Positions 46,326 through 58,631 of a stretch of 64,000 nt of DNA are shown here, piece after piece. Within the stretch, counting starts at the first letter, position 1; the number at the start of each line of letters is the position of its first letter. A program made the translations under genes and the position numbers. Source of the DNA: Tetradesmus obliquus (taxonomy: Eukaryota; Chlorophyta; Chlorophyceae; Sphaeropleales; Scenedesmaceae); the NCBI GenBank assembly GCA_030272155.1, contig CP126206.1, forward strand, positions 4,200,001 to 4,264,000, read 5' to 3'. A model generated the notes under the pieces. It saw only the letters and a list, made by a program, of their open reading frames with translations. It had not been told where the DNA came from and searched no databases.

Positions 46326-49300
46326 ACAGCAGCAACAGCAGCAAAGAACACAGGATGCACATGTCAGTGCCTGAGGCTGCTGCAGGCGATGAGGCCGCTG
46401 CCAGCGGCTGGCCTCCAGCGACACACAGCCGCCTGCCAGCAGCAACAGTAGCAGCAGCAGCAGCAGCTGTGACGGCTGCAGCAGCAGCGATGCATGCATG
46501 ATGCGCAGGTCGCCATGATGTCTCTGGTTTACCAAGAGCCAGTCTGAGCCGCACTGCTTGAAAGACATGTGCAAATCCTGTATGTCTGTCGCAACTTGCG
46601 GCTGAGCCCTTGTTGTTGTGATGAAGCCGCAACATAGCTTGCTCATGCAGAAGCAGCCAGCACATGATCACGGGCATCCCACACAGCCACCACCCTCACA
46701 GCTACATTCATAGCTATAGCTGCAGTTGTTGCATCCCTCACAGCCACAGCCCGCACAGCCGCTGCAGCAGCATGTCACATGTGTCAGCGCTCATGGCAAT
46801 GCTGCTGCAGGCGTCATGTCAAGCTGAAGCCTTGACTCAACACAGCTCGCTGGTACAGCAGCAGCAACCTCCTTCACGCTCTCACAACCACAACCCTCGA
46901 AGCCGCTGAAGCAGTGCCGCACCTGTGTATGCGCTCATCACGATGCTCCTGTAGGCGTCCCTGCCAGGGCCTGTGCCTCCTGCTGCCGCTGCTGCTGCTG
47001 CTGCCGCAGCTGCTGCTGGGGGCGTGCCCACCATGCTGCTGTTGATGACTGCCAGGAAGCTCTGCTGCACAGCCAGGGCGCCGCCCTCGCCACCTGCAGC
47101 AGCAAAACACACAGCCACGCAAACCAGCTTGCAAAACAGCAACGTCAAGCTAGCACACGCATCAGTGAGAGGAAGCTCTGCTGCACAGCAAGCGCGCCGC
47201 CCTCGCCACCTGCACAAAGACCATGAAACCCCGACCGTTGATGTCACATATCTATCTGACAGCGTACGCCTGTCACGCACGAAACCCGCAGGCAAAACAG
47301 CATGCTCTGCCAAGACTCCCAGGGCCGCCATTGCCGCCAGCAGCAGCCGTGACAGGCATGCAAGAGCAGCAGCAGCAGCAGCAGCACAAACAAGAGCGAG
47401 CGCTGGTAGCTTTGCTGCACATCCCGGGCCCTCCTTCGCCACCTGCAGCAGTAGAAGCATGAGCGGGTGGAAGCTCTGCTGCACCTGCTTCTGCTAGCAG
47501 CAGCTGCTCCCCAGCAGCGCCACCCTTCAAGCGAGTCGCTGCTGATGCGACCCAACACAACCCCACACCCCACACCTCACCCCACACCTCACCCCACACC
47601 TCACCCCACACCTCACCCCACACCTCACCCCACACCTCACCCCACACCTCACCCCACACCTCACCACACACACCTCACCCCACACACCTCATGCGTATGC
47701 TCACAACTACGCACCTGTGAGTGCCGCGGTGTTGTTGGCGAAGCTGCAGCGCGCCACCACTAGCCCCTCTTCAGACACCACACCGGCTGCTAGGCTCAGC
47801 TGCTTCCCTGAATGCACCACCCCTTTACAGCCCGTTGCGGCCCCTCCCCCAAGCCCCGATCCCTGAACAGCGCTGCAGCATGGATTGTGGTGGCAGTGCA
47901 GCGCCTCTTCTCATATGCTCAAGCAGGCTTGCCTGCTTCTGTAAGAGTTGCAGCAGCGCCTCTTCTGATGCAGCCCTCCTACACACGCTCCCTATAGGGT
48001 ATAGCTATACCACACGCGCAACGGCGTGCATGCCCGCTTTCACCGGTCCTGTTTTGAATGCAGCCGTCACCTTGCGCTTTTCACGCGCAACCAAGGACTT
48101 GTTACGTGCTCTGTCACGGCTGGAACAGCATGTATGCCGCATGCACACACCGTGTAACCCCTGTAGTTATCTATGGCACAAGCTGCCCCACGCGCACCTG
48201 TGAGTGCCGCGGTGTTGTTGGCAAAGCTGCAGCGCGCCACCACCAGCCCTTCCTCAGGCATGGTGCATGCAGTTGTGCCGCGCTTGAGCTCCAGCAGCTC
48301 GAAGCTGCTGCTGCCCAGCAGCGCCACAGCGCCGGAGGAAGACGAAAACTCCTGGGAGACGCCTGCAAGCATAGGGATGCGAAAGGGTGACCACAGGTCA
48401 GTGTTTCATTTGCATGTCACAGCTGCTGCTGCCCAGCAGCGCCACTGCGCCAGAGGAGGAGGAAACTCGTGAGAGACGCCTGCAGGTCCAGGGATGCGAA
48501 AGGGTGACCGGCGGTGAGGCAGACATGGCGGTTTGGAGTTGTGGAGGGTCACACACCGCTGCTGCTCTGCAGGTGTCAGCCTAGCCCTAACAGTGCAGCG
48601 CACAGCACGCCACAGCACGCCACAGCACGCCACAGCACGCCACAGCAGCTCGTCGCCTCAGAACTGTTTCACGCGTGGCCTGCGCGCTGCTGGTCGCTGC
48701 AAAAGCTGCAGTCCTGCAGCTGCGCAAGCATCAGCCAATGTTGCAGCCCACGATGCTCCAGAACTGCATACATCAACCCAAAAACGCAACCGCGCACCCC
48801 TCACCTGCGCGCTGCTGGTTGCTGTCAAAGGTGCAGTCCTGCAGCTGCGCAATGCCAGCTGGCTCAATCAGCAACACTGCAGAGCCGTTCACACCGCGGT
48901 CGCGCGCCCAGCTGCTGCGGGCAGCGCCTCCCAACCAACCTAGCCACACATGCAACCATGCCTCACCTGGGCGCTGCTGGTTGCTAAACCCTGGTTGCTA
49001 AACCCTGATCCCATAACCCTCACATGCGCGGTGCTGGTTGCTGTCAAAGGTGCAGTCCTGCAGCTGGGCAATGCCAACTGTCTCCACCAGCAACACTGCA
49101 GAGCCGTTCATGCCCCTGTTGCGCTCCCAGCTACTGTGGGCAGCGCCTCCCAACCAACCTAGCCACACATGCAACCATGCCTCACCTGGGCGCTGCTGGT
49201 TGCTAAACCCTGGTTGCTAAACCCTGATCCCAAAATCCTCACCTGCGCGCTGCTGGTTGCTGTCAAAGGTGCAGTCCTGAAGCTGCGCAATGCCAGCTGG

Positions 49301-50154
49301 CTCAATCAGCAACACTGCAGAGCCGTTCACACCGCGGTTGCGCGCCCAGCTGCTGCGGGCAGCGCCCAGCCAGCTGCCCTGCGCATGCACCGCGCCGCCG
49401 CGGCACATGTCATCTCCAGCAGTACTGCACAACAGGGCGCACACAAGCAAGTGAGGTCAGGCAGGGGGCAGGTGTGCAGTTCACCAAGCCAGCTGCCCTG
49501 CGCGTGCACCGCGCCGCCCCGGCACATGTCATCGCCAGCGGTGCTGCATAACGGGGCAAGGGGCGAGGTGTGAAGCAGGGGCAGGCAGGCAGTAGGGCAA
49601 GGTTGAGCAGGCGGGTGCAAGGAAGGCCAGGCAGGGCGCAGGCAGATGCATAGGAGGGGTTCAACGATGCAGGGTTTGGAGGGGGGAATGAACCGACGCT
49701 GCAGCTAGCCAGTTGGCCTGCGCATGCACCGCGCAAGCAAGCTGTTGCAGCTCACACTTTTCTCATTTCACTTGTTGCCCACGTTGTCAGTAAAATTTGA
49801 ATTCAGCAGCAGCAGCAAGCTGCCCTGCAAAGCCACCCTGCTGCCGCACACTGCCAGGTCAGCGCCCTTACAAAACAACTCACAACCTCCTACTTCTCCC
49901 TTCTTGCTGTTTCTTATCTCTATTTCACTCACTTGTTGCCCACATTCTCAGTGAAGTTCGAGTCCAGCAGCAGCACCGAGCTGCTCTCAGCATACACAGC
50001 ACCCCCGCAGCCGCCCGCCACATTTCCTGCAAGCTGGCAGTCCTGCAGCACCACCCTGCTGCCATACACAGCCAGGCCGGCCCCACTCTCTTCTGTTGAG
50101 CAGTTGCTGATGCTGACACCCTGCAGCAGCACGTCAGGAGCCGGCGGCGCCTTC

Positions 50155-50203
<49 letters not shown>

Positions 50204-50451
50204 ATGCCTTGGGTGCTGTTGCGTTGATGGCGATGGCCCCTGCGCTGCAGCCTGTGATGCTGAGGTCCTGCAGGACGATGCCTGATGACCTGGAGGGGTG
50301 CAAGACGCAGCAGAGAAAGGTTACAATGCATGTCAGGTATTGCTGTGTAACTGTGCATGGTGGCACGACAGTGAGAGTGCGTTGCATGCCAAGGGACCTC
50401 AGCGCATGTGCACTCTCAGTACATCACGCAGACGACTGGAAAGCACGAACG

Positions 50452-50520
<69 letters not shown>

Positions 50521-51095
50521 CTGCTGCTGCTGCTGTTGCTGCTGCGTCACTGCTTCCACAACCACCGACACAGCTGGCGCGACGCTCTCCTTTGAGCAGC
50601 ATCAGCCCTCAGCTGCTCAAAGCACGCCTTCGGTAAAAAATACATCCCCACAAGGTGTCATTGATTTCACTCTCACCTGCTGATCAGGAAGGCACTCGTG
50701 CCTGCATCTCCACACTGAATACTGGCAGGGCCTGCCACCCTCACAGCAGCACTCCTGCCAGTGATAGTCACTGGCTCTGCTGCCGTATAGTCTCCAGAAA
50801 GAGAAACATCCAGAGGCCCATCGGACTCATCTATCAGCTGCTGAAGCTCTTCCCAGCTGCTCGCACTGGCCTGTCGCAAGCCCTGCTGCTGCTGAGCACG
50901 CAGAGGGGCGAAGCTCAGCGCCGCGGCAGGCACTGCCGCTCCGAGCCAGCAATCCGTTGAATTTGCTTTGAATATCTCCATAGCCCTCGGGGCTGGGCCG
51001 CAAGCCAGGGGAGCACTGGCCTTCTTTGGAGCAGCATGGCTAGGGTGACAGGCCACCAGTAACAGCAGCACCAACGACAGCAGCACCCGCTTCAT
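29973..51095 (-). CDS. Giant beta-helix (Pmp-repeat-like), Cys-rich, multi-TM, EF-hand surface protein; 16 exons
   Basis: Sixteen exons join with every phase consistent and total 8,352 nt (2,783 residues): 51095-50677, 50289-49933, 49424-49243, 48362-48198, 47093-46923, 46032-45881, 45333-45202, 43274-43158, 42768-42656, 42426-41625, 41397-41230, 41034-38396, 36938-36789, 35393-35089, 34096-33108, 31463-29973. A signal peptide (MKRVLLSLVLLLLVACHPSHA) is followed by a long right-handed beta-helix region with polymorphic-membrane-protein-like repeats (FGGAVFGM, GGGLLAE, FDGNAAASGGGACI). Then come Cys-rich modules (CHWGQATTAVGCYNC, CSICPENAAYCSG, CTQCVFPG), a single membrane-like segment (LSRIFDICLVGLLIATTLV), a Q/S-rich linker and, in the last exon, about seven hydrophobic segments. 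An EF-hand loop (DADGDGRISWGDL) and a Gln/Lys-rich tail end the protein. I infer an extracellular beta-helix on a polytopic anchor with a cytosolic Ca-binding tail. Function unknown. Confidence 0.82.
31490..33000 (-). repeat. Intron 15 echoes: exon 15 3' end (about six) then exon 16 5' end (three)
   Basis: Near exon 15, copies of the end encoding AKAAGGGGRVAINYSPASLT and its GTGGGC donor lie near 32945, 32700-32790, 32430-32545, 32300-32350, 32080-32170 and 31905. Near exon 16, copies of the start encoding VFKDFLQVLSILQA with a CAG acceptor lie at about 31800, 31650-31683 and 31530-31563. The switch falls around 31.85-31.90 kb. Some copies are separated by poly-C/poly-A runs (32188-32210, 32555-32577). 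Confidence 0.88.
34190..34930 (-). repeat. Intron 14 echoes: exon 14 3' end (five) and an exon 15 copy
   Basis: Copies encoding variants of HYDGLMCAQGYSSRLCTQCV with donors lie at about 34857-34925, 34697-34760, 34545-34610, 34418-34480 and 34278-34335. A copy of exon 15 sequence (LTYALSRIFHICLVGLL) lies at about 34205-34280. CCCTAAACCC motifs stand between units at 34385, 34655 and 34800. Confidence 0.85.
35480..36720 (-). repeat. Intron 13 echoes: exon 13 3' end (six) and exon 14 5' end (two)
   Basis: Copies encoding SLRELISGSGSSAATPWDTL and the donor CGCAG|GTGAG lie near 36640-36700, 36455-36560, 36315-36375, 36180-36250, 36040-36140 and 35800-35915. Copies of the exon 14 start (RKCTPILLQLADAAASGQ) lie at 35640-35710 and 35490-35560. 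TTTAGGG motifs separate the latter (35590-35615, 35745-35770). Confidence 0.88.
37070..38320 (-). repeat. Intron 12 echoes: exon 12 3' end (four) and exon 13 5' end (two)
   Basis: Copies encoding CSGTSLLPDSGYWNSGPLST and RMHKCPRRNACV with a GTGGGT or GTGCGC-type donor lie at about 38205-38315, 37980-38085, 37790-37895 and 37558-37650. Copies of the exon 13 start (RSIEALEVMQCL) with a CTGCAG acceptor lie at about 37215-37250 and 37075-37110. Confidence 0.9.
41098..41170 (-). repeat. 5'-end echo of exon 12
   Basis: The segment encoding CPQADAALMLHGG with an AG acceptor repeats the start of exon 12 (41034) just upstream of it, with two or three changes. Confidence 0.8.
42525..42600 (-). repeat. 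3'-end echo of exon 9
   Basis: The segment encoding MIALNTALKIGGAIECAE is a diverged copy of NVIAHNTALKYGGGMECAK at the end of exon 9 (42656) and lies downstream of it. Confidence 0.75.
42885..42975. repeat. Intronic repeat, copy A (partner at 45762-45850)
   Basis: About 90 bp starting ATGAATGAATGAGCTACGCG (then TGGTGTGTTCA) recurs diverged at 45762-45850 in another intron of the same gene. It is not exon-derived. Confidence 0.75.
43275..45201. repeat. Intron 7: long alternating purine-pyrimidine (CA/GC) domain
   Basis: From about 43540 to 45120 the intron is a mosaic of ACAC, GCGC and CACGCGCG words, with a pure (GC)10 at 43715-43734. It has no CTG runs and no obvious exon echoes. It has strong Z-DNA potential and reads as pseudo-peptides rich in His, Thr and Ala in several frames. 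No gene is supported. Confidence 0.85.
45535..45690 (-). repeat. 3' echo of exon 6 with a 28-bp tandem
   Basis: The segment 45545-45615 is a diverged copy of exon 6 sequence (FVGGGMAGLAGHVAPRARWS for FVGGGVAGLASHIALRDSLI). Its inner part then repeats three times with a 28-bp period (CCCCGCCCACAAAGCTGAGC plus TTATAAGG) at 45601, 45629 and 45657. Confidence 0.8.
46085..46445 (-). repeat. 5'-end echoes of exon 6 (three copies) with CAG tracts
   Basis: Copies encoding GGCVSLEASSGLIAGNSLSH with a TGCAG or equivalent acceptor lie at about 46100-46160, 46205-46275 and 46368-46440, upstream of exon 6 (46032). CTG tracts on the gene strand precede them. Confidence 0.88.
47160..47480 (-). repeat. 5'-end echoes of exon 5 (three copies)
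   Basis: Copies encoding GEGGALAVQQSFL with a TGCAG acceptor lie at about 47170-47215, 47405-47445 and 47460-47480, upstream of exon 5 (47093). Confidence 0.8.
47561..47690. repeat. 12-bp minisatellite
   Basis: The unit CACCTCACCCCA repeats about ten times, nearly perfectly, then degrades. On the minus strand it is G-rich (TGGGGTGAGGTG). It lies in intron 4 of the beta-helix gene. Confidence 0.92.
47711..47790 (-). repeat. 3'-end echo of exon 4
   Basis: The segment encoding EEGLVVARCSFANNTAALTG with donor CACAG|GTGCGT repeats the end of exon 4 (48198), downstream of it. Confidence 0.85.
48370..48490 (-). repeat. 5'-end echo of exon 4
   Basis: The segment encoding GVSHEFPPPLAQWRCWAAAA is a diverged, partly frame-shifted copy of the start of exon 4, with a CTGCAG acceptor, just upstream of it. 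Confidence 0.75.
48597..48646. repeat. 10-bp tandem repeat
   Basis: CACAGCACGC repeats about five times without change. Confidence 0.9.
48800..49150 (-). repeat. 3'-end echoes of exon 3 (two long copies)
   Basis: Copies at 48805-48930 and 49024-49140 repeat RGVNGSAVLLIEPAGIAQLQ and DCTFDSNQQRAG with the donor CGCAG|GTGAG; the second copy has GCATGTGAG. They lie downstream of exon 3 (49243) with a period of about 215 bp. CTAAACCCTGGTTG motifs sit between copies. Confidence 0.9.
49480..49560 (-). repeat. 5'-end echo of exon 3
   Basis: The segment encoding AGDDMCRGGAVHAQGSWL repeats the start of exon 3 (49424), upstream of it. Confidence 0.85.
50454..50516. repeat. Pure CTG run
   Basis: (CTG)21 on the plus strand inside intron 1 of the beta-helix gene, on the opposite strand from the usual acceptor tracts. 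Confidence 0.95.
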
Positions 51096-51923
51096 AAAGT
51101 TTATGTTGTAATATTGACGAGCATTGCTGCGATCTGCGCTTTCGTCGGAACGTCAGCTGGTTCGCATGCTGCCCTTTTTGTTGTCGGTGCGATACAGTGC
51201 ATGGTAACCCGGTGATATGTTTTGCATCTGCATACAGAACACGATGTCAAGACGGCGAGCAGCGTCATCGTCGGAGCGGTCACTTCATGGTTCTTGGGGT
51301 GACACCCTTTTTGGTCACTGCAGCAGTGGCCTTCTGCTTTCCACGCTGAACAAGGCGCCTCGAGAGCGACGTGCTTGAAAGTACAAAAAACTGCTTTGAC
51401 TGTCTCAGCTTTGCCACGTTTGTGGTGGTCAACGGTCACTTACCACGGCTGGACCACCACTGCGCTGGACTCCATGTACATCCATGTGATCACATGTCAT
51501 GACATACAGCACCTGGCACTGGTGCAACTTCAGAGCCCAGCTGAAATCTAGCAGTCAGCAGAATTCAGTGGTGCGCACAGGTGCTGAATTTTGACTAGTG
51601 TCTGGAAACAGGGGGGTTGGCTCACAGTGGTGTAGGTGCAGGTGCGGGGCCCGGGCCAAGGCGGACATATGCCGCTGTGCTGCTGCCGAAGTCATGGATG
51701 TTCAATTGGCACACCGTTTTCTTCAGAAATTACAAGCAACCCGTGCAAAGCTCAAGATGGCAACCCAATTTTGGGCCACTGAAGGGAAAAAAACTACCAG
51801 ATCACACAGTCAACAGCCGGCCTGCGCGGCATGATGCTGATGTAGTGAGGCGCCTTGTTTTTTTTTGTTACCAGGGGGGACGGAATCCTACTGGCTCGCT
51901 ACCACAGCACAATTGGGCAAGCC
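51096..51923. other. 5' flank of the beta-helix gene and tail of the GNAT locus
   Basis: The stretch next to 51095 should hold the promoter of the giant gene. No gene is supported between 51100 and 51850. Confidence 0.5.
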
Positions 51924-52330
51924 CAAATGGCGCCTTGTTGCCGTCTGGCTGCACGTTCAACCGCGTCAGCGTTGCAAAGCCGTGCCGCTGATACAGCGGC
52001 AGCAGGCCGTCGTGTGCTGCCTCCAGGCACAGCGGCAGCCGCTGCTGCTCTGTCGGTTGTGCGTGTGCTAATGAAATTTCACCCTATGGAGTGCGTAACT
52101 GCAGAATCTGTCCAGGGCTGGGGGGGATCCTGCTGCAGCAACCACCAACATATTCAAGCTGACGGCCTGTGCAGCACTGCTGCATGGCATGAGGCTGATG
52201 TAATGCGGCTCCTTGCTGCTGTACGGCTGCACATTGAGGCCCTGCAGCGTGCTGAATCCGTTCCGCTCACAGCGGCAGCAGGCACAGCTGTGGCTGCAGC
52301 AGTGCCAGCGGTGTGTCTGCTTGAGCCCAC
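51924..52330 (-). repeat. Echoes of the GNAT last exon beyond its stop (two copies)
   Basis: Diverged copies of LLPLYERHGFSTLQRLNVQA occur at about 52185-52275 and 51925-52050, after the authentic stop (52400). A shared short segment with CCAGGGCTGGGGGGGATCCT also recurs at 52112 and 52359. Confidence 0.85.
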
Positions 52331-52399
52331 ACAACCCGCACGGCACTGCAGTAACTGTCCAGGGCTGGGGGGGATCCTGCTGCAGCAGCCACCACACAA

Positions 52400-55208
<2,809 letters not shown>

Positions 55209-55722
55209 GTCGGAAGGAGTGCTAGCTGCTGTCGTACGTGCCTTTTACGTGTGCGTCGCTTGAGTGCAGCAGCCAGTTGCATGGCCATCATAATATACGG
55301 TGTAACCCATGTTAAGGATGTGGCAGATGCAGCTGCCCGGCAGGGCAGACGAGGCGTCACCCAGTCCCGCTTGTTCCGACACTGACACCGCACTTTCTGC
55401 ACTTCTGATGTCAATTGAACGGTGGCCTTTTACACTGTTTGATAGGTTCCTCAAATTGCGTGGGTAACGTTATGGGCGTGCATCAGCATACAGGCAGTGT
55501 GGACTTGCCAGTCAACACGGTTTGTATGTCTCCGAATTGTCACCCCCTGCTGCAACTCTGCCTGAGTTGATGGCAAAGGCGTGAAATTTTACTTTCACAC
55601 ATAATCACTGTTCCATGCTGTTGTCCAGTGACCGTCTGACGAAAGCCCCTGCTTTCCCTCAGTTACCGCATGCAAGCGTAGACAGTGGCGGCCGGCTCAC
55701 CAACAGAAATGCTGAGCAATTG
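55209..55722. other. Spacer between GNAT and bL35
   Basis: Probable promoter of the GNAT gene and termination zone of bL35. No gene is seen. Confidence 0.45.
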
Positions 55723-55727
55723 TTACA
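55723..55727 (-). terminator. Candidate TGTAA poly(A) signal of bL35
   Basis: TGTAA on the minus strand, about 185 nt after the stop codon. TGTAA is the usual poly(A) signal of chlorophyte algae, but a 5-mer is weak evidence alone. Confidence 0.4.
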
Positions 55728-55907
55728 GTTTCACTGCTACACGCCGCAAGGCTCTTGTGCGGCACATCAACCCTTCAAACCAAACCACCCCAAACACACA
55801 CGTCAAGCCCTGTCCCTTGTCACCACTCCCCTCGCTAAACATCTCTACACCACGCCTCCCACACGCCACTGGCAATGGCAGCTGCCTGCTGCCAAGCCAG
55901 CAGCGCC

Positions 55908-57315
55908 TCACAGGTTGGCGTAGGGCAGGCAGCGGCTGGCGCGGTACATGTCCGCACCCTCCAGCACGAAGCTCTTGGACAGCTCGCGCTTCTGGGCACG
56001 TGTCTGCTTCTCGTTCATGTGCTGCTTGCCGCTGTGGCGCGCCATCAGCTTGCCGGCGCCGGTCACGCGGATGCGCTTGGCGGCAGACTGCGGCAGCAGG
56101 AGGAAAAGCAGCAGCAGCAGTGAGGCACTTGACTTGGCGAGGTGTGCCAATCAGCTTGCCGGCACCGGTCACAGCAGCAGCAGCAGCGGCAGCAGTTGAG
56201 TTGGGGTGTGCCATCAGCTTGCCGGCGCCCGTCACGCGGATGCGCTTGGCGGCAGACTGCGGCAGCAGCAGCAGCAGCAGCAGCAACAGCGGCGGCGGCA
56301 GCAGCAGCGGCATCAGCAGCAGCAGTAGCAGCAGTGAGGCACATTGCTTGAGCAGGTGTGCCATGAGCTCGCCAGATGCAGCCACACGCGTGCCTCAGCG
56401 GCAGATTGCAGCAGCCGGCAGGGCAAGTGCTGTGCAGAACTGGTTCTGCTGTGATGGCGATGATGGAGTGCAAATGCAGCGGCGCCCTTTGCGCACTATC
56501 ACTGCGGTGGACTTCAAAAGTGCCGCAGAGGTGCCAACAGGCGGCATGGATGCAGCAGCAGTTAAACCGTTCATGTACGCGCAAGGTGCTGACTGCCGAC
56601 ACAAACCCGCCTGCTGTAGTGTTGCTGTTTTCTTAGCGTTGCTGTGCACAAATGCAACACAATAAAAATAGCTGATGGCACGGCGCCTCTGCAGCTGCTG
56701 GCGTGCAGCTACTGCCCACACTGCCAAGGCCAGCACCATGCACAGCTCAGCACAGGGCACTGCTTGGCTTGGGATGACACTGTCGAGCAAATGTTGATGC
56801 TGTCAATAGGGAGATAGCAGGTATCAGCATGTAAAGCAGATGAAGTGCTCGACGTGGTGGGTGTCGAAAGTACTCCACCTGCTAGGATTATGACGAACAA
56901 CAGTGTATAAGGAACACACACTGATAACAGGTGCTGTGTCAGCGCCGCTCACCTTGCGGGTCTTCAGCTTGGCCTCCACCTCAACTGCTGACATCCTCAC
57001 AGCAGGCTGCGGCAGCAGCAGCAGCAGCGGCACCGGCAGCAGCAGCGACAGCGGCAGCAGCAGCAGCAGCAGCAGCAGCAATAACGAAGTCAGAAAGGCG
57101 CTTGCAATGATGGCCAAAGGCAAGATGTGACACAAGAGAGGTCAGGTGCCAGGCCGGCCCCGCCACGCAAATGCCTGCTGTGTGCTTGCTGCTCAGCTGA
57201 TGTTGACGGGGAGTTTGCATATAGCATGTGAGCATGGAAGTATCCTGAGCACGTTCGTGCTGTGTGCTTGCTGCTCAGCTGAGAGCTGATGGTGGCTGCA
57301 CTGGTGAGGAGCATA

Positions 57316-57348
<33 letters not shown>

Positions 57349-58171
57349 AGCGCTGGTGATGGTGCTGTTGAGGACACAGCTCCTCTTGTCCTCCCCCAGT
57401 GCACTGCAGTTCCACATGGCCACTGCTGAACAACATTGCTGCTACTGCTGATGCTGCTGCTGCAGCCTGCGGTGCTGCTGCTGCTGCTGCAGGTGGAGCT
57501 GCATGCCTTGCTGCTCACTGCTGGCTGGCCATGTCTTGCGCTGCTGCCTCACTGCTGCCCTTGTGACAGCCCTACAATGCTTGCATAACGCTTCACCACA
57601 GCTCTGCTGTGAGGCTCATGCCTGCTGCAGCGCGCCCAGCCCAGCTGCTGCTGCCAGCACCATTATCAGTACAGCCGAAGCTGACGCAAAGACCAGTGTT
57701 GCTGCTGCTACTGCTGCTGCTGCTGCTGGCGCTGGTGATGGTGCAGCTGAGGGCCCCGGGGGCTGACCTGGCTGTGGCCAGTGCCACTGCTGAGCTCAGC
57801 ATAACAGCAGCACGGCTACCACTGCAAGAGCACCCGAGCTGTCTATGCTAGCTTCTGTTGCTGCAGCATCATACTGCTTGCATGCTGAGCAGCCCCTAAC
57901 CAGCCAGCCAGCCAGGATGCTGCTGTTGCTGATGGCAAGCTGCTGCCCATGCTGCTCACCGCTGCGAGCACCACGCGGCGGACTGGCGCCACTGGTGATG
58001 CCACGAAGGCGCTGCTGCGAGAGCTGAACGCCCGCTGTGCCTGCAAAACACCAGAGCGAACCATCAGCAGCGCGCCAGGAGGCACTCATCAGCATGCTGC
58101 TTTTGTAACGGTCTGAAATGTAAAAATAAAAAAGTTTTGGCAATTACGTGGCTTACCAGGCAGGTGTTCAT
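55908..58171 (-). CDS. rpl35: Plastid 50S ribosomal protein bL35
   Basis: Four exons, 58171-58157, 58040-57960, 57006-56953 and 56087-55908, join in phase 0 (5+27+18+59 codons plus stop) into 109 residues. The mature part [40 protein letters not shown] and [20 protein letters not shown] is the bacterial-type L35 signature: the AAKRxxVTGxGK motif, the basic HxxKxxxxKR core and a CLPYANL end. The first about 45 residues ([31 protein letters not shown]) are Ser/Arg/Ala-rich without acids, a chloroplast transit peptide. Role: small protein of the plastid large ribosomal subunit. All introns are GT-AG. The gene diverges from catalase across 460 bp. The short first exon (MNTCL) is the least certain part. 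Confidence 0.9.
56139..56400 (-). repeat. 5'-end echoes of bL35 exon 4 (three copies)
   Basis: Copies of [16 protein letters not shown] lie at 56196-56265 (near exact, with acceptor GCAG), 56140-56178 (shortened) and 56345-56400 (diverged), upstream of exon 4 (56087). CTG tracts on the gene strand precede them. Confidence 0.9.
57300..57770. repeat. Duplicated CTG-flanked segment in bL35 intron 2
   Basis: The segment around CTGCTAGCGCTGGTGATGGT (57335-57380) recurs as CTGCTGGCGCTGGTGATGGT (57715-57750) with flanking CTG tracts. It is not recognisably exon-derived. Confidence 0.6.
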
Positions 58172-58631
58172 TTTTGCTGCGAGTGTCTTTTCCGGGAGCG
58201 GCGTATGGTAAGGTTGCTGGCTACTGTAACTGGATAAAACAAACGCCAATCGACCGTAATTACAACTCAGCTCAGCAGGTGGACCAATGGGGCGTCGGGG
58301 TCCAAGCGCACTCTTCTGTGGTGGTGGGCTCCCAGCACTAAACCACTACTTGTGACTTCAGGCCTTCTGACCCTTTCATAACCTATGCAAAACTCAGTTA
58401 CAAGTTTCTGTGTTGTCGGGTTAGCGCTGCTAGAACTCCGAGCTGAAATGTCGAGGCCGAAGGGTTCAGCGGAGTGAGTTTGCTGACCTGGCCGGGGCCT
58501 GCTGCGTTTATGCAATACCGGCGCCAGCCTGACTGTTGTTGCGCGTTTATCGGAACACAGGCAGTGCACACGAACAGCCATCAGGAGCCAGCGCGGCAGT
58601 CCGGAGCTCGTTACTGGAGCACTTCGACAGG
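58172..58631. promoter_or_regulatory. Shared divergent promoter region of bL35 and catalase
   Basis: The two start codons point away from each other across 460 bp, with no other gene between. No clear TATA box was identified. It is less triplet-rich than its surroundings. Confidence 0.55.

Noticed and set aside
38359-51095. Bacterial (chlamydial) gene transfer for the Pmp-like repeats
   Set aside because: The gene is intron-rich with local base style, and beta-helix repeats of this type are widespread in algae; nothing here points to recent transfer.
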